A stretch of 64,000 nt of DNA from Bradyrhizobium sp. ORS 285 (GCF_900176205.1 NZ_LT859959.1:3617001-3681000), one strand, 5' to 3'; positions 16,762 to 26,084 are shown, numbered from the stretch's first letter. The notes: generated by a model from the sequence alone, not told the origin. Translations and numbers: made by a program.

Positions 16762-18381
16762 TTACGCCTTCTTCTTCACGTCCTTGACGTTGGAGAACAC
16801 GATGCCTTCGGCGCGCTCCTTGGTGTAGCCGAGATAGAACTCGTTCTTGGCCAGGAACACCGGATCGCCGTCGACGTCGTCGGCAACGCCGGAATTGTTG
16901 GAGGCGATGAACGCTTCCAGCTTCTTCTTGTCGTCGCAGGAGATCCAGCGCGCCAGCGAGAACTCGGAGATTTCGAACTCGACGGGCAGCGAGTATTCGG
17001 CATCGAGCCGCGCTTTCAGCACGTCGAGCTGCAGCGGACCGACGACGCCGACCAGCGCAGGCGCGCCGTCGCGCGGGCGGAACACCTGCACGACGCCCTC
17101 TTCCGACATCTGCTGCAGCGCTTCCTTCAGCTTCTTCGCCTTCATCGCGTCGGTGAGGCGAACGCGGCGGACGATTTCGGGCGCAAAGCTCGGCACGCCG
17201 ACGAATGTCAGATCCTCCCCCTCGGTCAGCGTGTCGCCGATGCGCAAAGAGCCGTGATTGGGAATGCCGACGACGTCGCCGGCGAAGGCCTCGTCCGCGA
17301 CCGAGCGGTCCTGCGCGAAGAAGAATTGCGGGCTCGACAGCGGCATGGTCTTGCCGGTGCGCACCAGCTTCGCCTTCATGCCGCGGTTGAGCTTGCCCGA
17401 GCACAGCCGCGCGAACGCGATGCGGTCGCGGTGGTTGGGATCCATGTTCGCCTGGATCTTAAAGACAAAGGCGCTCATGCGCGGCTCGGCGGCGTCGACC
17501 TTGCGCAAATTGGAGTCCTGCGCGCGCGGCGACGGCGCGTAGCGGCCAAGGCCTTCGAGGAGATCGCCGATGCCGAAATTGCGTAGCGCGCTGCCGAAAT
17601 ACACCGGCGTCAGATGGCCCTCGCGGAACGCGTCGAGCTCGAACGGCTTGCAGGCTTCCTTGACCAGCTCGAGCTCGTCGGTGATCTGGCTCATGTCCAG
17701 ATTGGCATTGAGCTTGCCGAGCTCGGAGATTTCGATCTGCTGCGCCGCGCCGGTCTTGGCGCCGCCGCCCTCGAGCAGCCGCACGCCGCCGTCTCTCACG
17801 TCATAGGTGCCGATGAAGTCGCGACCGCGACCGACCGGCCAGGTCATCGGCGTGGTGTCGAGCGCCAGCGTCTTCTCGATCTCGTCGAGGAGATCGAAGG
17901 TGTCGCGGCTCTCGCGGTCCATCTTGTTGATGAAGGTGATGATCGGGATGTCGCGCAGGCGGCAGACCTCGAACAGCTTTCGCGTGCGCGCCTCGATGCC
18001 CTTGGCGGCGTCGATCACCATGACCGCGGAGTCGACCGCAGTGAGTGTGCGATAGGTGTCCTCGCTGAAGTCCTCGTGGCCGGGCGTGTCCAAGAGGTTG
18101 AACACCAGTCCTTCGAACTCGAAGGTCATCACCGAGGTGACGACGGAGATGCCGCGCTCGCGCTCGATCTTCATCCAGTCCGAGCGGGTGTTACGGCGTT
18201 CGCCCTTGGCCTTGACCTGGCCGGCGAGGTTGATGGCGCCGCCGAACAGCAGCAGCTTCTCGGTCAGCGTGGTCTTGCCGGCGTCCGGATGCGAGATGAT
18301 GGCAAAGGTGCGCCGGCGCGCCACCTCGTCTGACAGAGGCGAGCGGGACGGCTGGTCGGTGGTGACGGCGGTATCGGACAT
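16762..18381 (-). CDS. prfC: Peptide chain release factor 3
   Basis: GTPase that recycles RF1/RF2 from the ribosome after termination. The P-loop is HPDAGKTTLTEKLL near residue 34, with DTPGHEDF, NKMDR and the RF3 effector region (TRSDWMKIERERGISV). The C-terminal RF3 domain follows. It has 539 residues, close to the family length. Start ATG 18381 is chosen because it begins the conserved part; an in-frame Met 21 codons upstream adds only basic sequence. It is convergent with the MarR gene, and a 340-bp gap with repeats lies between it and pit. Confidence 0.95.
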   Translation of the reverse strand: MSDTAVTTDQPSRSPLSDEVARRRTFAIISHPDAGKTTLTEKLLLFGGAINLAGQVKAKGERRNTRSDWMKIERERGISVVTSVMTFEFEGLVFNLLDTPGHEDFSEDTYRTLTAVDSAVMVIDAAKGIEARTRKLFEVCRLRDIPIITFINKMDRESRDTFDLLDEIEKTLALDTTPMTWPVGRGRDFIGTYDVRDGGVRLLEGGGAKTGAAQQIEISELGKLNANLDMSQITDELELVKEACKPFELDAFREGHLTPVYFGSALRNFGIGDLLEGLGRYAPSPRAQDSNLRKVDAAEPRMSAFVFKIQANMDPNHRDRIAFARLCSGKLNRGMKAKLVRTGKTMPLSSPQFFFAQDRSVADEAFAGDVVGIPNHGSLRIGDTLTEGEDLTFVGVPSFAPEIVRRVRLTDAMKAKKLKEALQQMSEEGVVQVFRPRDGAPALVGVVGPLQLDVLKARLDAEYSLPVEFEISEFSLARWISCDDKKKLEAFIASNNSGVADDVDGDPVFLAKNEFYLGYTKERAEGIVFSNVKDVKKKA

Positions 18382-18547
18382 GGGGCGGCGGACGTCGGTT
18401 CGGGGCCAGAGAGCGGCGATGTCGTGGGAAAAGCGCGGGCTCACGGCCGCCGCGCGCCCTCCATATAGGCGTTTTGCACCGCAACTCCAACCGGGGAGTT
18501 AACCGGGCGGAACGTAGGCCAGTCGGAATTGGCACCCCGCCCGTGGC

Positions 18548-18589
18548 CGTCCTTCGAGACGCGCGCCAAATGGCGCGCTCCTCAGGACG
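18548..18589. repeat. Palindromic intergenic repeat, copy 1
   Basis: CGTCC...GAG.CGCGCGCCA (18548-18568) pairs with TGGCGCGCTCCTC..GGACG (18571-18589) across an AA loop. The core resembles copy 2 at 18636 in inverted orientation (shared GAGACGCGC/CTCCTCA blocks). This belongs to the REP-like palindromes scattered in Bradyrhizobium and Rhodopseudomonas intergenic DNA, recalled from general knowledge and not searched here. Confidence 0.6.
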
Positions 18590-18635
18590 AGGTCCGAATG
18601 TGCAGCGAAATCCCTAGACTCGGCAAAATCCCAAC

Positions 18636-18683
18636 CCTCATGGTGAGGAGCGCCGCCCTTGCGGCGCGTCTCGAACCATGAGG
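18636..18683. repeat. Palindromic intergenic repeat, copy 2
   Basis: Outer arms CCTCATGGT (18636-18644) and ACCATGAGG (18675-18683) are perfectly complementary. Inner arms GCGCCGC (18650-18656) and GCGGCGC (18661-18667) continue the stem around CCTT. It lies between prfC and pit, in a 337-bp gene-free stretch (18382-18718) with no other feature I can support. It may serve as a transcription barrier or a target of REP-associated proteins. Confidence 0.65.
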
Positions 18684-18718
18684 CCCCAATCGTTCCGAAA
18701 CCGGCCTCGCTCCGGGTG

Positions 18719-19726
18719 TCAGTGCCGCAGCACCGAGACCAGCCAGAAGCTCAGCGCCGAGACGATCGCCGAGGCCGGGATCGTGAAGATCCAGGCGTAG
18801 ACGATCGATCCGGCGACGTTCCAGCGTACCGCCGAGGCGCGGCGGGCGGCGCCGACGCCGACGATGGCGCCGGTGATGGTGTGGGTGGTCGAGACCGGCA
18901 CGCCGAGGAAGGTCGCCAGGAACAGCGTGATGGCGCCGCCGGTCTCGGCGCAAAAGCCCTGCATCGGGTTCAGCTTGGTGATGCGCAGGCCCATGGTGCG
19001 GACGATGCGCCAGCCGCCCATCAGCGTCCCCAGCGCCATCGCCGTCTGGCACGACAGCACGACCCAGAACGGCACCGTGAAATGCTCGCCGAGATGGCCC
19101 TGCGAGTACAGCAGCACGGCGATGATGCCCATCGTCTTCTGCGCATCGTTGCCGCCATGACCGAGCGAGTACAGCGACGCCGAGGCGAATTGCAGGATGC
19201 GGAAAGCGCGGTCCACAGCAAAGGGCGTTGAGCGCACCGATGCCCAGGACACGATCGCGACGAGGATCATTGCCAGGATCAGGCCGACCAGCGGCGACAG
19301 CACGATGGCGAGGATTGTCTTCGTCAGTCCGCTCCAGACCGCGGCCGAAATGCCGGCCTTGGCGACCCCTGCCCCGACCAGTCCGCCGATCAGCGCATGC
19401 GAGCTCGACGAGGGAATGCCAGCCGCCCAGGTGACGAGGTTCCAGACGATGGCGCCGACAAGGGCTGCGAAGATCACCTGCGCGTCGACGATCGCCGGGT
19501 CGATAATCCCCGTGCCGATGGTCTGAGCGACATGCAGGCCGAACACGCCGAAGGCGACGAAATTGAAGAACGCGGCCCAGAACACCGCATATTGCGGCCG
19601 CAGCACGCGGGTCGAGACGATGGTCGCGATCGAGTTGGCGGCGTCGTGCAGGCCGTTCAGGAAGTCGAAGGCGAGCGCGACGGCGATGAGGCCGACCAGG
19701 ATGGGAAGGCCGAGATGAGCGTCCAC
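18719..19726 (-). CDS. pit: Low-affinity inorganic phosphate transporter (PiT family)
   Basis: A 335-residue inner-membrane phosphate:cation symporter. The two PiT repeats are visible as FDFLNGLHDAANSIATIVSTR near the N-terminus (GxNDxAN-type signature) and LGHGGNDAQKTMG in the second half. About ten membrane helices are predicted. The likely start is GTG 19726. It sits 14 bp behind the DUF47/PhoU-like gene on the same strand, the standard pairing for this transporter. Confidence 0.93.
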   Translation of the reverse strand: MDAHLGLPILVGLIAVALAFDFLNGLHDAANSIATIVSTRVLRPQYAVFWAAFFNFVAFGVFGLHVAQTIGTGIIDPAIVDAQVIFAALVGAIVWNLVTWAAGIPSSSSHALIGGLVGAGVAKAGISAAVWSGLTKTILAIVLSPLVGLILAMILVAIVSWASVRSTPFAVDRAFRILQFASASLYSLGHGGNDAQKTMGIIAVLLYSQGHLGEHFTVPFWVVLSCQTAMALGTLMGGWRIVRTMGLRITKLNPMQGFCAETGGAITLFLATFLGVPVSTTHTITGAIVGVGAARRASAVRWNVAGSIVYAWIFTIPASAIVSALSFWLVSVLRH

Positions 19727-19740
19727 GGCGGGGCCCTACC

Positions 19741-20385
19741 CTAGACCTGTTCGATCATGATCGAATTGATCTCGTTGGCGACGTCGTCGAAGCGGTCGGC
19801 GACCTTCTCCAGATGGTCGTAGATCTCGGCGCCGACGATGAAGTCCATGGTGTTGGCGTTGCGATGCTTGAGGAACAGCTCCTTCAGGCCGATATCATGG
19901 AGGTCGTCGACGCGGCCCTCGAGCTTGGTCATCTCCTCGGTGATCGCGGTGATCATCGGCACGTTCTGGCCGATCGCCTGCAGCAGCGGCAGCGCGCGAC
20001 CGATCAGATTGGCGCAATCGACCAGCAAGGTGCCCATCTCGCGCATCGTCGGCTCGAACTCCTTCACCTCGAACAGCACCACAGCCTTGGCGGTCTGCTG
20101 CATCTGGTCGATGGCGTCGTCCATCGAGGTGATCAGGTTCTTGATGTCGCCGCGGTCGAACGGGGTGATGAAGGTGCGGCGGACGGCGGTCAGCACCTCG
20201 CGCGTGATGTTGTCGGCCTCGTTCTCGAACTGGCTGACGCGCTGGCAATGGGTCAGCACGTCGTCGCCGCCCTTGAGCATGTCCTGCAGCGCATGCGCGC
20301 CCTGGATCACCACCTTGTTGTGGCGGGCGAACAAATCGAAAAACCGCTCCTCCTTGGGGAGGACGGCGCGAAACCAGTTCAGCAT
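19741..20385 (-). CDS. DUF47/PhoU-like protein, partner of PiT
   Basis: A 214-residue all-helical PhoU-like protein (TIGR00153/DUF47 type): MLNWFRAVLPKEERFFDLF, then long amphipathic helices with acidic residues (EFENEADNITREV, SMDDAIDQMQQTAKA). Such proteins are co-transcribed with low-affinity phosphate transporters and modulate them. ATG 20385 is preferred to an ATG 18 bases upstream because it begins the conserved sequence. It is the first gene of a two-gene unit with pit. No Pho box was recognised. Confidence 0.9.
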   Translation of the reverse strand: MLNWFRAVLPKEERFFDLFARHNKVVIQGAHALQDMLKGGDDVLTHCQRVSQFENEADNITREVLTAVRRTFITPFDRGDIKNLITSMDDAIDQMQQTAKAVVLFEVKEFEPTMREMGTLLVDCANLIGRALPLLQAIGQNVPMITAITEEMTKLEGRVDDLHDIGLKELFLKHRNANTMDFIVGAEIYDHLEKVADRFDDVANEINSIMIEQV

Positions 20386-20529
20386 GGGACGAGATCCATC
20401 CAATCCGAAACGGGCCAGGGCTGGCCCGTCACGGAAGTGTCATACTCCGGATTGTGCCGCAGAAGAAGCGGAGGGCGGGTCATCCACCGCTTTCCGCCAT
20501 TCCGGCATTATCCTCGTTAGATCAGAGGC

Positions 20530-21498
20530 TTAGAGCGATCGCTTGAGCAGGTGGGCGATTTCTCCGATCACGCCGCGGCGGAAGGTGAGCACGCAGGACA
20601 CGAAGATGACGCCCTGGATCACCGTCACCCACTGGCCGAACCCGGCCAGATATTGCTGCATGCCCACGATGACGAAGGCCCCGACCACCGGTCCAAACAC
20701 CGTACCGAGCCCGCCGACCAGCGTCATCAGCACGATCTGGCCGGACATGGCCACCTCGACGTCGGTCAGCGACGCATTCTGGGCAACGAAGACCTTCAGC
20801 GCTCCCGCGAGACCGGCCAGCGTGCCGGACAGGATGAAGGCCAGCAGCTTGTACTGGTCGGTCTTGTAACCGAGTGAGATCGCCCGCTGCTCGTTCTCGC
20901 GGATCGACTTCAGCACCTCTCCGAACGGTGAGTTGATGGTGCGGAAGATCATGAGGAAGCCAGCCAGGAAGCCGACAAGCACGACATAATAGAGCACGGT
21001 CGGCTTGGACAGGTCGAGGATACCGAACATCCGGCCCTGAGGAATGCCCTGGATGCCGTCCTCGCCATGCGTGAACGGCGCCTGCAGATAGATGAAGTAG
21101 AGCAATTGCGAGAGCGCCAGCGTAATCATCGCGAAATAGATGCCCTGGCGACGGATCGAGATGTAGCCGGTGATCACCGACAGCACGAACGATCCGGCGA
21201 CGCCGGTGAGGATGCCGAGCTCCGGCGGCAGTCCCCACACCTTCAGCGCATGCGCGCTGCAATAGCCTGCGGTGCCCAGAAACATCGCATGCCCGAATGA
21301 CAGCAGGCCGCCATAGCCGATCAGGAGGTTGAAGGCGCAGGCGAGCAGCGCGAAGCACAGAGCCTGCATGACGAAGAACGGGTACAGCCCGGTGAACGGC
21401 ACGATGGCGAGCAGCGCCGCCATGATGACGAACACGATCATCTCGTCGCGCATGGCGCGCGGGGTGATCGGCTGGGTGTCGTCGGTGATCGATGTCAT
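20530..21498 (-). CDS. livM: Branched-chain amino acid ABC transporter permease LivM
   Basis: A 322-residue inner-membrane permease, one half of a LivHM heterodimer. It has 8-10 helices with the family stretches NLLIGYGGLLSFGHAMFLG and GGLGTVFGPVVGAFV. It is the last gene of a livG-livF-livK-livH-livM operon read right to left. Its ATG follows the livH stop by one base, implying coupled translation. Family members move branched-chain or other amino acids, amides and aromatic acids, so the substrate is not fixed by sequence. Confidence 0.93.
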   Translation of the reverse strand: MTSITDDTQPITPRAMRDEMIVFVIMAALLAIVPFTGLYPFFVMQALCFALLACAFNLLIGYGGLLSFGHAMFLGTAGYCSAHALKVWGLPPELGILTGVAGSFVLSVITGYISIRRQGIYFAMITLALSQLLYFIYLQAPFTHGEDGIQGIPQGRMFGILDLSKPTVLYYVVLVGFLAGFLMIFRTINSPFGEVLKSIRENEQRAISLGYKTDQYKLLAFILSGTLAGLAGALKVFVAQNASLTDVEVAMSGQIVLMTLVGGLGTVFGPVVGAFVIVGMQQYLAGFGQWVTVIQGVIFVSCVLTFRRGVIGEIAHLLKRSL

Positions 21499-21499
21499 G

Positions 21500-22363
21500 T
21501 CAGGCCGCCCGTCCGGTCAGACCCGTCGGCTTCACCAGCAGCACCAGGACCATCAGAACGAAGACCACGGTGTTGGAAGCCTCGGGATAGAAATATTTGG
21601 TCAGTCCCTCGATCACGCCGAGCGCGAAGCCGGTGATGATCGAGCCCATGATCGAGCCCATGCCGCCGATCACGACGACCGCGAACACGACGATGATGAT
21701 GTTCTCGCCCATCAAGGGACGGACCTGGTTGATCGGGGCCGACAACACGCCCGCAAGCGCGGCAAGCCCCACGCCGAGGCCGTAGGTCAACGTGATCATG
21801 CGCGGCACGTTGATGCCGAACGCCCGCACCAAGGTCGGGTTCTCGGTGGCCGCCCGCAGATAGGCGCCGAGCCGGGTGCGCTCGATCAGGAACCATGTGG
21901 CGAGACAGATCACGAGCGAGAAGATCACCACCCAGCCGCGGTAGATCGGCAGGAACATGAAGCCGAGATTCATGCCGCCGCGCAGTTGCTCGGGAATGGC
22001 ATAAGGCAGGCCGGACGAGCCGAAGAAGTTCTGGAACACGCCCTGGATGATCAGGGCCAGTCCGAAGGTCAGCAGCAGGCCGTAAAGGTGATCGAGCCCG
22101 GCGAGCCATTGCAGCATGGTGCGCTCGAGCACCATGCCGAAGGCGCCGACGATGATCGGCGCCAGCAAAAGCGCGAACCAATAATTAATGCCGCCGAGGT
22201 TCAGCAGAAAATAGGCGCAGAACGCGCCCATCATGTAGAGCGCGCCATGCGCGAAATTGATGATGTTGAGCATGCCGAAGATGACGGCAAGCCCGAGACT
22301 GAGCAGCGCGTAGAACGAGCCGTTGATCAGTCCGACCAGGAGCTGTGCGTAGAGGGCCTGCAT
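21500..22363 (-). CDS. livH: Branched-chain amino acid ABC transporter permease LivH
   Basis: A 287-residue permease with the LivH signature near the N-terminus (GLINGSFYALLSLGLAVIFG, then MLNIINFAHGALYMMGAF). ATG 22363 (MQALYAQLL) is chosen over an upstream Met because it starts the conserved helix. It lies 80 bp behind the binding-protein gene, with a strong hairpin in the gap, and is coupled to livM. Confidence 0.93.
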   Translation of the reverse strand: MQALYAQLLVGLINGSFYALLSLGLAVIFGMLNIINFAHGALYMMGAFCAYFLLNLGGINYWFALLLAPIIVGAFGMVLERTMLQWLAGLDHLYGLLLTFGLALIIQGVFQNFFGSSGLPYAIPEQLRGGMNLGFMFLPIYRGWVVIFSLVICLATWFLIERTRLGAYLRAATENPTLVRAFGINVPRMITLTYGLGVGLAALAGVLSAPINQVRPLMGENIIIVVFAVVVIGGMGSIMGSIITGFALGVIEGLTKYFYPEASNTVVFVLMVLVLLVKPTGLTGRAA

Positions 22364-22407
22364 CGTCTTGTTCTGTTTTTCTCGGCGTTTCCCAAAGGTC
22401 AAACGAC

Positions 22408-22434
22408 AGCCCCGGCGGCGAACCGCCGGGGGCT
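22408..22434 (-). terminator. Intercistronic hairpin between livK and livH
   Basis: On the mRNA strand AGCCCCCGGCGG, loop TTCG, CCGCCGGGGCT forms an 11-bp stem with one bulged base, 8 nt after the binding-protein stop. There is no long T-tract. In transport operons such hairpins often act as partial terminators or 3'-end stabilisers that raise binding-protein expression over the permeases; that role is inferred here. Confidence 0.6.
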
Positions 22435-22442
22435 GCAGCGGC

Positions 22443-23666
22443 TTACTTCTTCAACAGCGCGCAGGCGCTCTTGTCGAGCGGGGTGAAGGCCTGGTCGCCC
22501 GGCACCGAGCCGACCAGCTTGTACAGATCCCACGGGCTCTTCGACTCCGACGGCTTCTTGACCTCGAATAGATAAGCGGTGTGGATGGTGCGGCCGTTGG
22601 GCTGGATCTCGCCCTTGCCAAACAGCGCATCCTCGGTCGGGATCGACTTCATCTTGTCGACGATCTTCACGCCGTCATGCGGGTTCTCACCGAGCGCCTC
22701 CAGCGCCTTGAAGTAATGCAGCAGGCCCGCATACACGCCGGCCTGGACCATCGTCGGCGGTGCGCCGTTCTTCATCCGCTTTGCGAAGCGGTCGGAGAAC
22801 GCGCGGGTCTGGTCGTTCATGTCCCAGTAGAAGGTCTCGGTGAAGTTGAGGCCTTGCGCGATGTCGAGCCCGATCGACTTCACGTCGGTGAGGAAGAGAA
22901 GCAGCGCAGCGAGCTTCTGGCCGCCTTTGGTGATGCCGAACTCGGCCGCCTGCTTGATCGAGTTGGTGGTGTCGCCGCCAGCATTGGCGAGGCCGATCAC
23001 CTTGGCGCCAGACGACTGCGCCTGCAGCAGGAAGGACGAGAAGTCCGAGGTGTTGAGCGGATGCTTGACGCCGCCGATCACCTTGCCGCCATTGGCGGTG
23101 ACCACCGCCGTGGTGTCGCGCTCCAGCGCGGCGCCGAAGGCGTAGTCCGCCGTCAGGAAGAACCAGCTCGTGCCGCCCGCCTTGACCAGGGCCTGGCCAG
23201 TGGTGTGGGCGAGCATGTAGGTGTCGTAGGTCCAGTGCACGGTGTTCGGCGAGCACTGTGCATTGGTGAGGTCGGAGGTCGCCGCGCCCGAATTGATGTA
23301 GACGCCGTTCTTCTCCTTGACGACGTTGTTCACCGCCAGCGCCACGCCGGAGTTCGGCACGTCGACGATGATGTCGACCTTGTCGACGTCGAACCACTGC
23401 CGGGCGATCGAGGTCCCGATATCAGGCTTGTTCTGGTGGTCGCCGGTGACCACGTCGATCTTCCAGCCCTTCGCGGTGAGCCCGGAATCCTCGATCGCCA
23501 TCTGCGTCGCCAAGGTCGAGCCGGGCCCGCCGAGATCGGAGTACAGGCCGGACTGATCGGACAGCGCGCCGATCTTGACGGTCTTGTCGCCCGCGAAGGC
23601 GATGCTGCCAGTGGCGAGCGTGAGTGCCGTGCCCAGCAGCAATGACGCGATGAATTTGTTCTTCAT
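22443..23666 (-). CDS. Periplasmic substrate-binding protein of the Liv-type ABC transporter
   Basis: A 407-residue type I periplasmic binding protein. The signal peptide is MKNKFIASLLLGTALTLATG with cleavage after AFA (mature start GDKTVKIG). The mature part follows the Leu/Ile/Val-binding fold (IGALSDQSGLYSDLGG, VPNSGVALAV, ADYAFGAALE). The frame is open upstream but ATG 23666 gives the signal peptide. The gene lies inside the liv operon between the ATPase and permease genes. The ligand may be an amino acid, amide or aromatic acid and cannot be read from sequence. Confidence 0.92.
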   Translation of the reverse strand: MKNKFIASLLLGTALTLATGSIAFAGDKTVKIGALSDQSGLYSDLGGPGSTLATQMAIEDSGLTAKGWKIDVVTGDHQNKPDIGTSIARQWFDVDKVDIIVDVPNSGVALAVNNVVKEKNGVYINSGAATSDLTNAQCSPNTVHWTYDTYMLAHTTGQALVKAGGTSWFFLTADYAFGAALERDTTAVVTANGGKVIGGVKHPLNTSDFSSFLLQAQSSGAKVIGLANAGGDTTNSIKQAAEFGITKGGQKLAALLLFLTDVKSIGLDIAQGLNFTETFYWDMNDQTRAFSDRFAKRMKNGAPPTMVQAGVYAGLLHYFKALEALGENPHDGVKIVDKMKSIPTEDALFGKGEIQPNGRTIHTAYLFEVKKPSESKSPWDLYKLVGSVPGDQAFTPLDKSACALLKK

Positions 23667-23707
23667 GTCCAACTTTCCAAAATTCCAAGAAACAGTCGCG
23701 GCGCCGG

Positions 23708-24454
23708 TCAGACGCCGAGATAAGTATGCAGCTTGTCCATGTTGGCGGACAGATCGGCATTGGCGAAGCCGTCGATGACCTTGCCGTGCTCGACGACGTA
23801 GTAGCGATCGGCGACGGTCGAGGCGAAACGGAAGTTCTGCTCGACGAGGAGGATCGTAAACCCCTCCTTCTTCAGCCGCGCGATGGTGTGGCCGATCTGC
23901 TGGATGATGACGGGCGCGAGACCTTCGGTCGGCTCGTCCAGCATCAGGAAGCTCGCACCCGTACGCAGGATGCGCGCGATCGCCAGCATCTGCTGTTCGC
24001 CGCCGGAGAGCTTGGTGCCCTGGCTCTTCAGCCGCTCTTTCAAATTGGGAAACAGCTCGAAGATCTGGTCGAGCGAAAGCCCACCCGGCCGCACCACCGG
24101 CGGCAGCAGCAGGTTCTCGCGCACATCCAGGCTGGCGAAGATGCCGCGCTCCTCCGGACACAGCGCGATGCCGAGGCGCGCGATCTTGTCCGAGGTCATG
24201 CGGATCAGCTCGCGGCCATTGAAAGCGACCGAGCCGCTGCGCTTGCCGATGATCCCCATGATGGACTTCAAGGTCGTGGTCTTGCCGGCGCCGTTGCGCC
24301 CGAGCAAGGTGACGACCTCGCCGGCATTCACGTGGAAGTTCATGCCGTGGAGAATGTGGGACTCGCCGTACCAGCTCTCGAGATTCTTGACGTCGAGAAT
24401 GGTGTTCGTCGCAGCCGCCTGCCCGGGTTTGTTGGCCGTCATCACCTCAGGCAT
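23708..24454 (-). CDS. livF: Branched-chain amino acid ABC transporter ATP-binding protein LivF
   Basis: A 248-residue ATPase: Walker A GRNGAGKTT, signature LSGGEQQMLAIAR, Walker B FLMLDEPTEGLAP and a switch His in the following strand region. Sequence style (YGESHILHGMNFHVNAGEVV) is that of LivF. Start ATG 24454 has GGGAG six bases upstream and overlaps the livG stop by eight bases. It pairs with LivG to power LivHM. Confidence 0.94.
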   Translation of the reverse strand: MPEVMTANKPGQAAATNTILDVKNLESWYGESHILHGMNFHVNAGEVVTLLGRNGAGKTTTLKSIMGIIGKRSGSVAFNGRELIRMTSDKIARLGIALCPEERGIFASLDVRENLLLPPVVRPGGLSLDQIFELFPNLKERLKSQGTKLSGGEQQMLAIARILRTGASFLMLDEPTEGLAPVIIQQIGHTIARLKKEGFTILLVEQNFRFASTVADRYYVVEHGKVIDGFANADLSANMDKLHTYLGV

Positions 24455-25202
24455 GTCCGGCTCCCAGATAGGCTTCCTTGACGCGCTCATCCTTGGAGAG
24501 CTCGGAATATGGTCCCTCGGTCAGCACCTGCCCGCGCGTCAGCACCGTGATGGTGTCGGAGAGGTTGGCGACGACGCTGAGATTATGCTCGACCATCAGG
24601 ATCGTGTACTTGGCCGAGATCCGCTTGATCAGGGCGGCGATCTTGTCGATGTCCTCATGGCCCATGCCGGCCATCGGCTCGTCCAGCAGCATCATCTCCG
24701 GATCGAGCGCGAGTGTGGTCGCGATCTCCAGCGCACGCTTGCGTCCATAGGGCATTTCGACAGCCGGAATATTGGCGAATTCGCTCAAGCCGACATCGTT
24801 GAGCAACTCCAGCGCCCGACCGTTGAAGCGGTTCAGCACGCTTTTGGAGCGCCAGAAATCGAACGACGAGCCATGCTGCCGCTGCAGCGCGACGCGGACG
24901 TTCTCCAGCGCGGTGAGATGCGGAAACACTGCCGAGATCTGGAACGAACGGACCAGGCCAAGGCGCGCCACGTCGGCCGGCGCGACAGCCGTAATGTCCT
25001 GCCCCTTATAGAGAATCTTGCCGGCCGAGGGCCGCAGGAACTTGGTCAGGAGATTGAAGCACGTCGTCTTGCCGGCCCCGTTCGGGCCGATCAGCGCGTG
25101 AATGGTGCCCCGGCGGATCTTGAGCGAAACATCGCGAACGGCAAAAAATCCCGCGAATTCCTTCGTCAATCCGTGGGTCTCGAGAATGAACTCGTCAGCC
25201 AA
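24447..25202 (-). CDS. livG: Branched-chain amino acid ABC transporter ATP-binding protein LivG
   Basis: A 251-residue ATPase: Walker A GPNGAGKTTCFNLLT, Walker B MMLLDEPMAGMG and the LivG-type tail. The signature region is atypical, reading VEMPYGRKRALEIATTLA. There is no ATG near the conserved N-terminus. TTG 25202 (LADEFILETHG) has GGGGGGAA five bases upstream and is taken as the start. It is the first gene of the operon, with 307 bp of upstream DNA that should hold the promoter. Confidence 0.92.
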   Translation of the reverse strand: MADEFILETHGLTKEFAGFFAVRDVSLKIRRGTIHALIGPNGAGKTTCFNLLTKFLRPSAGKILYKGQDITAVAPADVARLGLVRSFQISAVFPHLTALENVRVALQRQHGSSFDFWRSKSVLNRFNGRALELLNDVGLSEFANIPAVEMPYGRKRALEIATTLALDPEMMLLDEPMAGMGHEDIDKIAALIKRISAKYTILMVEHNLSVVANLSDTITVLTRGQVLTEGPYSELSKDERVKEAYLGAGHA

Positions 25203-25509
25203 ACAGATTCCCCCCGAGCCGGCGCGTGTCGCGGCCGGCCCTCGCTTCTTCCTGTACGGCGGCTCTACTGGAGGGCTCGAACGTATCAGCGTCGCCCTCC
25301 GCGACCGCTTCGGGCCGGAATATGCCGTCAAACGAGGGAGTTAAGCAAGGCGGAAAGCTGGGCAAACGGCCCGCGAGGCGATCGATGAACCTCGCGTTGA
25401 TTCGGCTGTGGCCTACTCGCAGACATAGAGTAACGGACCACCGCCGTTTGCTTCGCCTGGGCTCGCGCCCGCGGATGTCGCGAGCGCGACGATGGGAACA
25501 GCCGAGTTG
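25203..25509. other. Gene-free stretch upstream of the liv operon
   Basis: This 307-bp gap lies between livG (leftward) and the stop of the ArsC-like gene (also leftward), so it must contain the liv promoter and the 3' end of the ArsC-like transcript. I saw no convincing promoter hexamers, palindrome or terminator, and no credible reading frame. Confidence 0.4.
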
Positions 25510-25866
25510 CTATTTGGCGACCTTCACTTCGGTCGCGTAGACGTCCGGCTTGAAGCCAACCACGCGCTTGGCTCCGAGATCGAGCACCGGGCGCTTGATC
25601 ATCGAGGGCTGCGCCAGCATCAGCGCGATCGCCTTGCTCTCGGAGAGTCCCTCCTTGTCCGCATCGGGCAGTTTCTTGAACGTCGTCCCGGCGCGATTGA
25701 GCAAAACCTCCCAACCCACCTCGTCGCTCCAGGCCTTCAACGTCGCCTTGTCGATTCCCGCCGTCTTGTAGTCGTGGAAGTCGTAGACCACGCCGTGCTC
25801 ATCGAGCCAGGCACGCGCCTTCTTCATCGTGTCGCAGTTCTTGATTCCGTAGATCGTGATGCTCAT
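25510..25866 (-). CDS. ArsC/Spx-family (YffB-like) protein
   Basis: A 118-residue thioredoxin-fold protein. MSITIYGIKNCDTMKKARAWL shows a single N-terminal Cys (residue 10) and the family helix. The C-terminal half has RPVLDLGAKRVVGFKPD with the Arg-Pro-Val segment of ArsC-like proteins. This is the YffB/MgsR branch, probably a glutathione-linked thiol protein rather than a true arsenate reductase; no ars genes are near. ATG 25866 is chosen as it starts the conserved strand; upstream in-frame sequence is not family-like. Confidence 0.88.
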   Translation of the reverse strand: MSITIYGIKNCDTMKKARAWLDEHGVVYDFHDYKTAGIDKATLKAWSDEVGWEVLLNRAGTTFKKLPDADKEGLSESKAIALMLAQPSMIKRPVLDLGAKRVVGFKPDVYATEVKVAK

Positions 25867-26084
25867 GCCACTCGTCCTCAACCCATCGTGTGCGCCTGCA
25901 GCGAATGTCTCATGTTGCGACAATCCACCTCGCATTTTGCAGTGCGATTCACCTGCTTTTGATGCGCAAACGCCGTTCGTTCCGCCGTCGGAATTCATAC
26001 GGACCTTTGCCATGAAAGTGTCGGCTGAGCATTACATTTTCTTCGCATCCCCGGCGTATCTGGCGCGCGAACAGGAGACTGCGA

